Below are positions 1 to 8,304 of a DNA stretch of 27,332 nucleotides, one piece after another. Where the stretch lies: NCBI GenBank assembly GCA_041178545.1, contig JBEGVB010000165.1, positions 1 through 27,332 on the forward strand, read 5' to 3'. Positions within the stretch are counted from its first letter, which is position 1; every line of letters begins with the position of its first letter. The stretch comes from JBEATZ01 sp041178545. Its GTDB lineage: Bacteria > Planctomycetota > UBA1135 > UBA2386. The translations under genes and the position numbers were made by a program. The notes beneath the pieces were generated by a model. The model did not search any database, was not told the origin of the DNA, and saw nothing but the letters and a program-made list of their open reading frames with translations.

Positions 1-1023
1 CCCGCCCGAGAGGACGTTGCCGAAGTAGTTGCCGCTGATGGTCAGGCCGCCGACGCCGTCAAAGGTGATGGGCTCCTCGGCACCGCTCACGCTGCAGTTG
101 GTGACGCTGCCAGTGATGGCACCGGGGGTGGGGTCGATGAAGTAGATGCCGGCCTGGCAGTTGGAGAGGCTGCAGTCCGTGAGGGCCACGGAACTGGCCT
201 CGTAGGCCAAGAAGCCGTTGGCCACTGCAGTGCCCGGCGTGAAGAAGATGTTGGTGATGGTGCAGCGGTTGAGCTGGGCGCTGGCACCATAGCTGATCTG
301 CACGCCCACTTGGGCCACGTTGGCAGTTGCTCCCATGCCGCCAATCGAGGTGTCGTTCACCTCGATGTCGGCATTGAAGAAGGCTGCAATGGCAGCCTTG
401 CCAAAGTTGTTGAGCGAGCAGTTGCGCATCGTGACAAGACACGGGTCGCCGGAACCGTCGCCGCGCAGATACACCTCAACCTGGCTCGTGCTGAACGAGA
501 AGGGATTGAACCGCACGTTGCGGATCTCCACGTTCTCCAGCGTGCCGTCCGCACCGTTGCGGAAGTAGGCGCCGTGGAACCTCCCGGTGTAGCTCGCCGG
601 GGGCGTGTCCGGTGCAGCGAAGTTGCCGTCCAGGGTCACGTCCCGCAGGTTGACCGTGGCCGAGCCGTCCACGAGCCACACCACCTTGTGGGCAGCGCTG
701 CCGGGCGAGGCGAGGAATCCCGTGGGCAGGGTCGACGTGAGCGTCGAGTGCGCGCGGATCACCGTGCTGGTCCGGCCGGCGCCCACGAAGCTCAGGTTCT
801 TCGTGCCGAGGCTGATGATCCCCTGCTCGTCACCATAGGTGCCGGCTGCGAGGTAGATCACACCACCTGCCGTCGCCACGGAGGCCGCATGGTTGATGGT
901 CTGGAACGGCGATCCCGCCGAGGTGCCAGAGTTGGCATTGCTGCCCGTCGGGGACACATACCACTGCGCAGAAGCACCGGCGGAGAGCGCCAGGGCAGCC
1001 AGCAAGTTCAAGGTCAGTCGCAT
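1..1023 (-). CDS. Secreted parallel beta-helix protein (3' end outside window)
   Basis: The reading frame starts at ATG 1021-1023 and stays open for 341 codons to the window edge, so the C-terminus is missing. The N-terminus (MRLTLNLLAALALSAGASAQ) is a typical Sec signal peptide ending in ASA-Q, so the protein is exported. Mature residues begin WYVSPTGSNANSGT and continue with GTYGDEQGIISLGTKNL, the start of a right-handed beta-helix of the pectate-lyase-like/DUF1565 type. Later stretches such as LRDVTLDGNF, LENVEIRNV and LTDCSLSNCQ are helix rungs of about 22 residues. It is a paralogue of the next gene, whose first ~110 residues align closely. It lies 40 bases downstream of that gene on the same strand and is probably cotranscribed. 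No catalytic residues could be assigned. A structural, adhesive or polysaccharide-binding role is possible. Confidence 0.85.
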   Translation of the reverse strand, partial: MRLTLNLLAALALSAGASAQWYVSPTGSNANSGTSAGSPFQTINHAASVATAGGVIYLAAGTYGDEQGIISLGTKNLSFVGAGRTSTVIRAHSTLTSTLPTGFLASPGSAAHKVVWLVDGSATVNLRDVTLDGNFAAPDTPPASYTGRFHGAYFRNGADGTLENVEIRNVRFNPFSFSTSQVEVYLRGDGSGDPCLVTMRNCSLNNFGKAAIAAFFNADIEVNDTSIGGMGATANVAQVGVQISYGASAQLNRCTITNIFFTPGTAVANGFLAYEASSVALTDCSLSNCQAGIYFIDPTPGAITGSVTNCSVSGAEEPITFDGVGGLTISGNYFGNVLSGG

Positions 1024-1063
1024 GGGAGGAGTACCTGGAGAGCGGAGTCGGGGTGGGCGGGGA

Positions 1064-3724
1064 TCAGTTGCCGACGCGGATGCGCAGGCCGGCGGTGAGG
1101 CTGTAACCGGGGAAGATGGACGTGGTGGCCGCGCTGTCGAGGACGCCGCCCTGCAGGTAGAGGGCGAGTCCGCGCACATCGGGGCTGGCGGGGATCGCCA
1201 GGTTGATGGCAGCCCTGCCGGCGAAGTCGGTGATCACGAAGAACGACGTGTCGATCGACCCGACCATGAGGCTGCAGGGCACCAGCACGGGGGCCGGTGC
1301 AAAGGACGCGATGTAGGCCGCCAGCGAGAAGGGCAGCGCGTCGGCGAGGCCGATCTGGAAGCTGCTGTTGGGCTGGGTGGCGACGCCGGGCACGCCGCGC
1401 GTCTCGAGGCGCGGGACGCGGTTGCCGGTGCCCGGGCAGCCGAAGCCGTAGGTGTCGGCGCGCGGGCTGGGCTTGGCGTAGGCGAGGGCCACACCGAGGC
1501 GCGCCGGCTCGGCGACCACCAGGTCGGTGAAGGTGTCGCTGTCGAAGTTGCCGGCGGCAACGGCGACCGGGCGGTCGAAGCCCGCCACCAGGCCACCGCC
1601 GACCAAGCCGATGCCTGCCTCGTGGGTGCCGAGGTGGGCAACCCGGTTGACCAGGGTGTCCACGGCCAGCACCTCGGGGCGCGAGGCACCGAACTGCTGG
1701 TCGTCGTCCAGGTTTGCGACCACGAGCGAGGTGGGGCCGAACTCGGTGGGGCGCTTGACCTGCGCGAAGTTCGAGCCGGTGTTCACCAGCGTGCTCATGC
1801 CACCGCGCTGCAGGGGCAGGCCGCCCACCATGGAGGACGACACCACGTCAAGGTCGCCGTCCCCGTCGAGGTCGGCGATCGCCACGCACAGCGTGTTCAG
1901 GTCGGTGGTGAACGGGCTGCCGGTGAGGGCAGTGAAGGAGCCGCCACCTGCGTTGCGGATCAGGTGCACCTTGCCGGTGCTGGCACTGCCCTCGGCCACG
2001 GCCAGGTCGGCAACCGTGTCGCCGTCCAGGTCGCCGATGGCGATGCCGTTGGCCGCTGCCGTGAGCGTCGTGGTCAGCGTCGCACTGGTCCACGAGGCAC
2101 CGGTGCCGCCGTTGGTGAGCACCCGCACGGAGCCGGCTGCGAGGAGCAGCGAGCCCGCGTCGCTCACGGCGAGGTCCTGCGGTGCAGTGCCGCTGAGCTC
2201 ACCGGCCGCGATCCCCGTGGGGGACGTCGCACCGGTCAGCACCTGCGTGGCGAGCAGCGAGAAGCTGCCGCTGCCGTTGTTGGCGAACACGAACACGGCG
2301 TTGCCGCTCGCGTCCGAGCTGTTCGCGGCGGTGAGCACCGCGAGGTCCGCACCGGCGCTGCCGTTGAACTCACCGGCAACCATCGCCACCACACGGGTGT
2401 TGGCGGTGCCGAAGGCCACCGCAGTCTGGGTGAAGCTCGTGCCGCTGCGCACGCCGACCACCAGCGAGGGGCCGCTTGCCGTCGTGCCTGCTGCAGCGAA
2501 GTCGGCGGAGCTGTCACCGCTCAGTTCCGCGGCCAGCACTGCCGTCGGGGCCATGCTGCCCGTGAGGGCCAGGCGCGTGACGGCGGGGAACTCAGGGATG
2601 CCCTGCACCGCGCTGCCGTCGACGTTGGTGCCGCCCGGGATCGACACCGAGCTGCCGGTCACGGTCGGGTAGCTGTTGCCGGCCCAGAGGTTGGTGCCGG
2701 GCGTGTCGTCGTAGGCCGGGACCGGGTCCTGGCTGCTCGCCGAGTGCAGCACGTTGGCTGCGATGGTCATGCCGGAGTTGCCCTCGATGCTGAGGGCGCG
2801 CACCGCGCCACCGATGCGGTTGGAGCGGACCGAGCAGGGTTCGATGGAGGGAGTCGTGCGCTTGACCTCGATGCCGGTGGCGACGACGCCGATGCGGTTG
2901 CCCTCGATGGCGCAGCCGGCACCTTGTTCCATGAGCTGCACGCCGATGCTCGCCGAGCCGGCGAGGTTGGCGATCACGTTGTGGCGCGCGACGGCCACGG
3001 CGCCGACCTCGGCGACGATGCCGCACTGGTCGGGGCCGCCCGTCGCGTTGCCCGCGCCGGCGATGCCCGTCTCCTGCACGTCGACCTCGGCAAGCAGCTG
3101 TGCCTTGACGGCGAAGCGGCCGAACTCGTCGACGGTGCAGTCGCGCACCAGTGCCGTGGTGGCGTTGCCGGCGACGTTGCCGCGCACCACCACGCCTGCG
3201 TCGTCACTCGCACCCCAGACGGCGGGGCGGCAGCGCGTGACCTTCACGCGGTCGAGGGAGATGTCCGCACCGCCCTGCACATGGATGCCCGTGAGGCGTG
3301 CAGGAGATGCAGGCGGTGCGTAGTTGCCGTCGACGGTGAGGTCGCGGAAGTCGACGCGAGCCGTGCCGTTGACGTAGATGCCGAGGCGGTGGTTGACGAG
3401 CGTCGGCGTCGCGGTGACCGAAACGTCGATGCTCGTGGTGAGCGTCGTGTTCGGACGGATCACGGTGTTGGCAGCGCCCGATCCCTGGATCACCAGGTTC
3501 TTCGTGCCGAGGGTGATCACGCCCTGCTCGTTGCCGTAGGTGCCGGGCAGCAGAGTGATGATGCCGCCCGAGGCCGCGACCGATGCAGCGTGGTTCACCG
3601 TGAGGAACGGACTCGCTGCGGTGCCCGGGTTCGCGTTGCTGCCCGTGGGAGAAACGAAGTACTGCGCGTGCAGCGACGCAGCAGAACAGAACAATGCGAC
3701 GAACAACGGGCGAGAGGACCGCAT
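1064..3724 (-). CDS. Secreted beta-helix protein with FG-GAP repeats and lineage-type C-terminal module
   Basis: Protein of 886 residues. I chose ATG at 3724 because it is followed by a clean signal peptide (MRSSRPLFVALFCSAASLHAQ) and preceded by AGGAG five bases upstream; the longer open frame upstream has no such features. Residues ~22-350 form a beta-helix (FVSPTGSNANPGT, GTYGNEQGVITLGTKNLVI, many Asn/Gly rungs). Residues ~385-740 carry about seven FG-GAP/VCBS-type repeats, for example AELSGDSSADF, IGDLDGDTVADLAVAEG, IADLDGDGDLDVVSS and AGNFDSDTFTDLVVAEP. Their DxDxDxxxD loops would bind calcium in a propeller. From ~755 a module begins YGFGCPGTGNRVPRLETRG and ends GLRIRVGN; related tails occur on other secreted proteins of this kind. 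Probably a cell-surface or extracellular protein; ligand unknown. Confidence 0.9.
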   Translation of the reverse strand: MRSSRPLFVALFCSAASLHAQYFVSPTGSNANPGTAASPFLTVNHAASVAASGGIITLLPGTYGNEQGVITLGTKNLVIQGSGAANTVIRPNTTLTTSIDVSVTATPTLVNHRLGIYVNGTARVDFRDLTVDGNYAPPASPARLTGIHVQGGADISLDRVKVTRCRPAVWGASDDAGVVVRGNVAGNATTALVRDCTVDEFGRFAVKAQLLAEVDVQETGIAGAGNATGGPDQCGIVAEVGAVAVARHNVIANLAGSASIGVQLMEQGAGCAIEGNRIGVVATGIEVKRTTPSIEPCSVRSNRIGGAVRALSIEGNSGMTIAANVLHSASSQDPVPAYDDTPGTNLWAGNSYPTVTGSSVSIPGGTNVDGSAVQGIPEFPAVTRLALTGSMAPTAVLAAELSGDSSADFAAAGTTASGPSLVVGVRSGTSFTQTAVAFGTANTRVVAMVAGEFNGSAGADLAVLTAANSSDASGNAVFVFANNGSGSFSLLATQVLTGATSPTGIAAGELSGTAPQDLAVSDAGSLLLAAGSVRVLTNGGTGASWTSATLTTTLTAAANGIAIGDLDGDTVADLAVAEGSASTGKVHLIRNAGGGSFTALTGSPFTTDLNTLCVAIADLDGDGDLDVVSSSMVGGLPLQRGGMSTLVNTGSNFAQVKRPTEFGPTSLVVANLDDDQQFGASRPEVLAVDTLVNRVAHLGTHEAGIGLVGGGLVAGFDRPVAVAAGNFDSDTFTDLVVAEPARLGVALAYAKPSPRADTYGFGCPGTGNRVPRLETRGVPGVATQPNSSFQIGLADALPFSLAAYIASFAPAPVLVPCSLMVGSIDTSFFVITDFAGRAAINLAIPASPDVRGLALYLQGGVLDSAATTSIFPGYSLTAGLRIRVGN

Positions 3725-3800
3725 GGTTTCTCCTGGAGAGCGACGATTGCGAAGCCGAGGTGGATTCGTGGAGGGACTGTAGAGACTCAGACTCTGGAGT

Positions 3801-3829
3801 GTGATACGGGGCAGTTCGTATGCTGACAA
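3801..3829 (-). promoter_or_regulatory. Putative sigma70-type promoter for the beta-helix gene pair
   Basis: On the minus strand TTGTCA (3829-3824) is followed after 17 bases by TATCAC (3806-3801). This matches five of six -35 positions and four of six -10 positions. Transcription from about 3793 would give a leader of roughly 70 bases carrying the AGGAG ribosome site at 3734-3730. The site lies in the 168-base gap between this gene pair and the divergent Nudix operon. Confidence 0.45.
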
Positions 3830-3892
3830 TCCCACCAGAGCGGAACGAGCTTGCGCCGCAGCGTAGCCGGTCCGCGCCCGCCGCGAGCGCCG

Positions 3893-4450
3893 ATGAACGA
3901 CCCACGCGAACCCTTCACACGCCTCTCCCGAGTGGTCGTCGTCGACAACCCGTGGCACCGGTACTGCCGCGACCGCTATGTGCAGGCCGATGGCAGCGAG
4001 GGCGTCTACCACTACGTGGACATGCCCGGATCCTGTGGGACGATCCCACTGTTCGCCGATGGCAGCACGATCCTCTGCCGGGTGCACCGCTACCTCTTGG
4101 GTGGGACCTTCTGGGAGTTCCCGATCGGTGGCATGAAGGACGGGGAGGATCCACTTGCGGTGGCCCGAAAGGAGCTGGAGGAGGAGACGGGGCTGCGGGC
4201 GCGCCGCTGGGACCTGCTCGGTCGCTTCGCTCCCTACAAGGGTGTCTCCAACGAGATCTGCCACTTCCACCTGGCACGGGAACTGACCCAGGCCGAACAG
4301 CACCTGGAGCCCAGCGAGCAGATCGTCGTGCACCGCATGCCCTTCGCCGAGGCGCGTCGCCTGCTGCTGGAGCAGGAGTGCGGGGACGGCCAGTCCTTGG
4401 TGGGGCTGCTGCTGTTCGACCGCTGGCTCGCGCGCGGCAACACGCTCTGA
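3893..4450 (+). CDS. Nudix hydrolase (ADP-ribose pyrophosphatase-like)
   Basis: Protein of 185 residues from ATG 3893. A longer in-frame start at 3851 adds a basic, non-conserved stretch, so the shorter start is preferred. The Nudix box spans residues ~79-101 (GGMKDGEDPLAVARKELEEETGL region). It matches Gx5Ex7REUxEExGU except that Lys replaces the usual Arg, and the EExxEE-type glutamates for Mg2+ are present. The preceding GTFWEFPIGG segment is typical of ADP-ribose/NDP-sugar hydrolases. It would cleave a nucleoside diphosphate linked to another moiety in the cytoplasm. It is first in an operon with a LOG-family enzyme 13 bases downstream, then a phosphatase and a methyltransferase, which fits nucleotide clean-up. 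Exact substrate cannot be read from sequence. Confidence 0.9.
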   Translation: MNDPREPFTRLSRVVVVDNPWHRYCRDRYVQADGSEGVYHYVDMPGSCGTIPLFADGSTILCRVHRYLLGGTFWEFPIGGMKDGEDPLAVARKELEEETGLRARRWDLLGRFAPYKGVSNEICHFHLARELTQAEQHLEPSEQIVVHRMPFAEARRLLLEQECGDGQSLVGLLLFDRWLARGNTL

Positions 4451-4463
4451 TGGGAACCCGTCC

Positions 4464-5048
4464 ATGAGGATCACGGTCTACGCCAGCTCGAGCGACCGCA
4501 TCGACCCGCGGCACGTCCCGGTTGCCGAGCAGCTCGGCCGGCTCATCGCCCGCCGCGGCTGGACTCTCGTGTGGGGCGGCGGGCGACACGGGTTGATGGG
4601 TGCCGTGTCCCGCGGGGCCCGCGCCGAGGGCGGCAGCCTGCGCGGCATCATCCTGCAGCAGTTCATCGACAAGAACGTGCACTGCCAACTGACGACGGAC
4701 ATGCACTCGGTCACCGACATGCGCACGCGCAAGCAGGGTCTCGACGAGGCCGGCGATGCCTACGTGGTCCTGCCGGGCGGACTCGGCACCATGGAGGAGG
4801 TGCTGGAGATCCTCTCGTTCAAGCAACTGGGCTTCCACGACAAGCCCGTCGTGTTCCTCAACGCCCTCGGCTACTGGGACCCGCTGCTCGCGATGCTGGA
4901 ACGCGGTTTCGAGCAGGGATTCGTGCAGTCCCACTTCCGCGGGATCTTCACGGTCGCGGACACGCCGGAGCAGGCCGTCGAACAGGTGCTGCACGCGCCG
5001 CCCTGGCCGCCGGCCGTGCGCGATGCCCGCGGCGGCGGGACCGCATGA
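4464..5048 (+). CDS. LOG-family (TIGR00730) nucleoside 5'-monophosphate phosphoribohydrolase
   Basis: Protein of 194 residues, a usual length for the family. It has the Rossmann-type N-terminus (ITVYASSS), the WGGGRHGLMGAVSRGA segment, the catalytic/substrate region DMRTRK (Arg87, Lys90) and the hallmark PGGLGTMEE at 104-112. LOG enzymes remove the base from nucleoside 5'-monophosphates, releasing ribose 5-phosphate; in bacteria many act on AMP or unknown nucleotides, and some activate cytokinins. Cytoplasmic. It follows the Nudix gene by 13 bases, and its TGA overlaps the ATG of the next gene (ATGA), indicating translational coupling. The true substrate is not evident. Confidence 0.92.
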   Translation: MRITVYASSSDRIDPRHVPVAEQLGRLIARRGWTLVWGGGRHGLMGAVSRGARAEGGSLRGIILQQFIDKNVHCQLTTDMHSVTDMRTRKQGLDEAGDAYVVLPGGLGTMEEVLEILSFKQLGFHDKPVVFLNALGYWDPLLAMLERGFEQGFVQSHFRGIFTVADTPEQAVEQVLHAPPWPPAVRDARGGGTA

Positions 5049-5836
5049 ACAGCGCGCACCCATTGCAGGAGCACCTCGCACACCTCGAGGCCGCGCTGGC
5101 CGAGGCGGGTGCGCTGCTCGCGCACCATGCGCGCGGGGACAGGGCGTACCGGCTCAAGGGACACGAGGACCCGGTCACCGCGGCGGACCACGAAGTGGAC
5201 GCCCTGTTGCGCACCCGACTGCCGCGCGCGGGCGAGGGCTGGCTGAGCGAGGAGACGCTCGACGACCCGCGGCGGCTCGGCTGCCGACGCACCTGGGTCG
5301 TGGACCCGCTGGACGGCACGCGCGACTTCGTGGCCGGGCGAAGCGAGTACGCAATCTCGGTCGGCCTGGTGGAGGACGGCGTGCCCGTGCTCGGTGGCGT
5401 GTGCAACCCGGGAGCCGGTTTCACCGCGGTGGGCGGGCCCGGCCTCGGGATCCGGGTGCAGGGCAGTCCTGCTCTTGCGTGGCGGGAGTGTGCTGCCGCG
5501 GACGTCCGGGTGCTGACCAGCCGGAGCGAGTGGAAGCGCGGCGAGTGGCGCCGCTTCGAGCGCCCGGGCCTCTGCCTGCTGCCCGTGGGATCCGTTGCCT
5601 ACAAGATGGCGCTGGTCGCCGCCGGCCTCGCCGATGCGACGTGGACGCTGGTGCCGAAGAACGAGTGGGACGTGGCCGGAGGCACCGCACTGGTGCGCGC
5701 GGCTGGTGGCGAGGTCTGGCGTCCCGATGGCGGTGAGCTGCGGTTCAACCGCGCGCACACGCGCTTCCCGTGCCTGGCCGCGGCCCTTGGTCCTGCAGCA
5801 GCGCGGGTCCGTGCGGAGCTGGAGCGCGCGACTTGA
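5045..5836 (+). CDS. Inositol monophosphatase / CysQ-family phosphatase
   Basis: Protein of 263 residues starting at the ATG overlapping the LOG stop codon. Metal-binding motifs of the family are all visible: WLSEE near residue 70, WVVDPLDGTRDF at ~84-95 (DPxDGT) and NEWDVAGG around 208 (WDxAxG). The GSVAYKMALVAAGLADATW segment resembles CysQ-type 3'(2'),5'-bisphosphate nucleotidases and IMPases. It would hydrolyse a sugar or nucleotide phosphate with Mg2+. Its position between a Nudix/LOG pair and a methyltransferase favours a nucleotide substrate such as PAP, but this is inference; inositol phosphate is the alternative. The last bases overlap the next gene's TTG start. Confidence 0.88.
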   Translation: MNSAHPLQEHLAHLEAALAEAGALLAHHARGDRAYRLKGHEDPVTAADHEVDALLRTRLPRAGEGWLSEETLDDPRRLGCRRTWVVDPLDGTRDFVAGRSEYAISVGLVEDGVPVLGGVCNPGAGFTAVGGPGLGIRVQGSPALAWRECAAADVRVLTSRSEWKRGEWRRFERPGLCLLPVGSVAYKMALVAAGLADATWTLVPKNEWDVAGGTALVRAAGGEVWRPDGGELRFNRAHTRFPCLAAALGPAAARVRAELERAT

Positions 5837-6558
5837 GCCGGGGCGCGCTGCTGGCGAGCCACCTGCGCGGCATCCTGCGAGCGCTGCGCGCGCGGGGAGT
5901 GTGGGCCACTGCAGCCGTCCTCTGGCACCAGTTGCACGACCGTGGCTGGGACCGCTCCCGCGGCACGGACACGGAGGCACAGTGGGACGTCCGCAGCCGC
6001 GAGCCGCTGCTGCCCGGTGCCGCCACTGCAATGCCGTACGTTGCCTCGCGCGCACGGCCGTTGTCCGCATTGCTCGCGCAACTGCCGTTGCCGCGCGCGG
6101 GCACGTTCGTCGACCTCGGCTGCGGCAAGGGTCGCGCCATGGTCCTCGCTGCCGAGGCAGGATTCACCCGGGTACGGGGCGTCGAGATCAGCCCGCACCT
6201 TGCGGAAGTGGCGCGAGCCAACCTGCAGCGACTCGGTGCGCAGCACGCCGCTGTCCGGTTCGACGTGCAGGTGGGCGACCTTGGTGATGCCGAGGTGCAG
6301 CCGGGGGACCAGGTGTTCCACGCGTTCCACCCGTGCACGCGGGAGGTGCTGTCCCGAGCCCTCCAGCGCATCGCAGCGTCCCTGCGCGCGCACCCTCGGG
6401 AAGCGTGGGTGCTCTGGCAGGACAACCTCGCCGAACCCTTTGCGCTGCCGGAACTCGACGGGCTGCTCACGTGCCGCGTGGTCGTGCTGCACGGCAGCCG
6501 CTACCTCGTGTGCGGTCCCTCCGTCGCCAACCTTGGTGGCGTCGCACGGCCCGTGTAA
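5833..6558 (+). CDS. Class I SAM-dependent methyltransferase
   Basis: Protein of 241 residues if translation starts at TTG 5833, which overlaps the upstream TGA by four bases and fits the coupling seen in this operon; an in-frame ATG at 5770 lies inside the upstream gene and is less likely. The SAM-binding motif I is FVDLGCGKGRAMVLAAEAG (~residues 91-110), followed by VRGVEISPHLAEVARANLQRL with the acidic residue that binds the ribose, and a later GDLGDAEVQPGDQVF strand. The substrate is unknown. The N-terminal ~85 residues are helical and basic and may bind substrate. The TAA stop codon is also part of the -10 hexamer of the next gene. Confidence 0.82.
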   Translation: MSRGALLASHLRGILRALRARGVWATAAVLWHQLHDRGWDRSRGTDTEAQWDVRSREPLLPGAATAMPYVASRARPLSALLAQLPLPRAGTFVDLGCGKGRAMVLAAEAGFTRVRGVEISPHLAEVARANLQRLGAQHAAVRFDVQVGDLGDAEVQPGDQVFHAFHPCTREVLSRALQRIAASLRAHPREAWVLWQDNLAEPFALPELDGLLTCRVVVLHGSRYLVCGPSVANLGGVARPV

Positions 6559-6561
6559 CGT
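6533..6561 (+). promoter_or_regulatory. Putative leaderless promoter of the NuoEF-like gene
   Basis: TTGGTG (6533-6538), 17 bases, TAACGT (6556-6561), then seven bases to the ATG at 6569. No Shine-Dalgarno sequence fits in between. A -10 this close to the start codon implies transcription beginning at or next to the ATG. The TAA of the hexamer is the upstream gene's stop codon. Confidence 0.5.
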
Positions 6562-6568
6562 GCGCGCC

Positions 6569-8263
6569 ATGCCAAGGCCTGCCGACGAGGAACTCATCCA
6601 GCACTGGCGCACGCAGCCCGCACCGCTGCTGCCGTTGCTCCACGCGTTCCACGACCGGGACGGACACCTGTCGGAGCCCGCGCTGCGTGCGGTTGCCAAG
6701 GCCCTCTCCATCCCGATGGCCGAGCTGTACGGGACGGTGACCTTCTACCACCACTTCGCTCGCGAGGCCGGTGGGCATGCCGCGCCGCGGGTGTGCAACG
6801 GCACGGTGTGCCGCCAGAACGGTGCGGACGCAGTGCTGGCTGCGCTCTCCCCGCAGGGCGCCGTGCCGATGCCGTGCAGCGGCCGTTGCGACGTCCCGGT
6901 GCCCGTGCTGCGCGGCAACGAGACATGGGCCGCATCGGGATCGTGCCGCGGGGTGCAGGACCTCGTCCGCGCCCCCGACTCGCCGCTGCCCGTGCCAAAC
7001 CCCGCGCTCGCGCGCGGCGACCGGCTCGGTGGCTTCGAGGAGTGCCTGCTCGCCGACTTGCGCCACCGCGACCAGAAGTCGCTGGCCGGCTACCTCTCGC
7101 GCGGCGGGTTCGAGGGGCTGCGTCGTGCGCGCGCCATGACCCATGCCGAGGTGTGCACGCTGGTGGTGGACAGCAAGCTCGCCGGCCGCGGCGGCGCCGG
7201 CTTCCCCACCGGCACCAAGTGGAATGCCGTCCGCGAGGCAGCGGGCGAGCCCAAGTCGGTCGTGTGCAACGCGGACGAGGGCGAGCCGGGCTGCTTCAAG
7301 GACCGCCTGCTCATGGACCACGACCCCTTTGCTCTGCTGGAGGGAATGGCCATCGCAGGCCATGCGTGCGGGGCGAACCGTGGTTTCCTCTACCTGCGCT
7401 ACGAATACCCAGAGACCGCACGGCTGCTCCAACACTGCATCGACGAGGCCACCCGGGCCGGCCTGCTCGGTGACTTCACCATCCACCTCCGTCGCGGTGC
7501 CGGTGCCTACGTCTGCGGCGAGGAGGGCTCGCTCCTCAACAGCCTGGAGGGCAAGCACCCCTTCCCGCGCAACAAGCCGCCGTTCCCCGTGACCCACGGC
7601 TTCGAGGACCGGCCGACGGCGGTCAACAACGTCGAGACCCTGTGTGCAGTGCCCCGCATTCTCTGCAAGGGCGCCGAGTGGTACCGCGGCCTCGGGCTCA
7701 ACGGACTGCCCGGCACCAAACTCGTCTCGCTCTCGGGCGACGTCGCGCGTCCCGGCAACTACGAGGTTCCCTTCGGCCTCCCGCTCCGCACCCTCGTCCA
7801 CGACTGGGCCGGCGGGCCGCTGCCGGGGCGCACCGTCCAGGCGGTGACGATGGCCGGCCTCAGCGGCGGATTCCTCGGCGGTGCTGCCCTGGACGAGGTC
7901 ACCCTCGACGAGCACTCGATCCGGTCGAAGGGCTCGTTCCTCGGCGCGGGGGGCATCATGGTGTTCGACGACACGCGCGACATGGTGGCGATCGCCGCCG
8001 AGGCGATGTCCTTCTTCGCGCACGAGTCCTGCGGCAAGTGCTTCCCGTGCCGCATCGGGACCCAGCGGCTGGCCGAGCGCCTCGGCGGCACGGCAGGACC
8101 CTCCGACCCTGCCGCCTGGGACCGCGAGGTCGAGGACCTCGGGTCGGTGATGAAGGCCACCTCTGCCTGCGGTCTCGGCATCGCCGCGCCGCTGGTGAGC
8201 GACTCCCTGCGCAGGTGGTTTCCCGAGCAGGTTGCACGGGCCCTCGCCTCGCGCAGGGGCTGA
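6569..8263 (+). CDS. NuoE-NuoF fusion: NADH-forming diaphorase subunit of formate dehydrogenase
   Basis: Protein of 564 residues. Residues 1-~115 are a NuoE/FdsG-like thioredoxin-fold 2Fe-2S domain with all four ligands: C76-x4-C81 and C103-x3-C107. Residues ~160-564 are NuoF/FdsB-like. GRGGAGFPTGTKW binds FMN/NADH, CNADEGEPGCFKDRLLM and GAGAYVCGEEGSLLNSLEG are conserved FMN-site segments, and ESCGKCFPCRIGTQRL (~485) plus TSACGLG (~533) bind a 4Fe-4S cluster. It passes electrons to NAD+. A stand-alone E-F pair with no other complex I genes nearby, and a NuoG-like FdhA at 14228, point to a soluble NAD-linked formate dehydrogenase; a hydrogenase diaphorase is the alternative. The start is supported by the promoter immediately upstream. 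Confidence 0.9.
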   Translation: MPRPADEELIQHWRTQPAPLLPLLHAFHDRDGHLSEPALRAVAKALSIPMAELYGTVTFYHHFAREAGGHAAPRVCNGTVCRQNGADAVLAALSPQGAVPMPCSGRCDVPVPVLRGNETWAASGSCRGVQDLVRAPDSPLPVPNPALARGDRLGGFEECLLADLRHRDQKSLAGYLSRGGFEGLRRARAMTHAEVCTLVVDSKLAGRGGAGFPTGTKWNAVREAAGEPKSVVCNADEGEPGCFKDRLLMDHDPFALLEGMAIAGHACGANRGFLYLRYEYPETARLLQHCIDEATRAGLLGDFTIHLRRGAGAYVCGEEGSLLNSLEGKHPFPRNKPPFPVTHGFEDRPTAVNNVETLCAVPRILCKGAEWYRGLGLNGLPGTKLVSLSGDVARPGNYEVPFGLPLRTLVHDWAGGPLPGRTVQAVTMAGLSGGFLGGAALDEVTLDEHSIRSKGSFLGAGGIMVFDDTRDMVAIAAEAMSFFAHESCGKCFPCRIGTQRLAERLGGTAGPSDPAAWDREVEDLGSVMKATSACGLGIAAPLVSDSLRRWFPEQVARALASRRG

Positions 8264-8304
8264 GCGGCTGCATCCTGCGCGCGCGCGGGACCGAAGCGTC
8301 CCGC

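Noticed and set aside
893..3826. 977-codon open frame on the plus strand
   Set aside because: It is antisense to the clear beta-helix/FG-GAP gene, rich in Arg/Ala/Gly/His with no recognisable domain, and arises from GC-rich codon bias.
3725..3892. Possible small RNA or tRNA in the largest intergenic gap
   Set aside because: No cloverleaf or strong terminator is visible; the gap is explained by divergent promoters.
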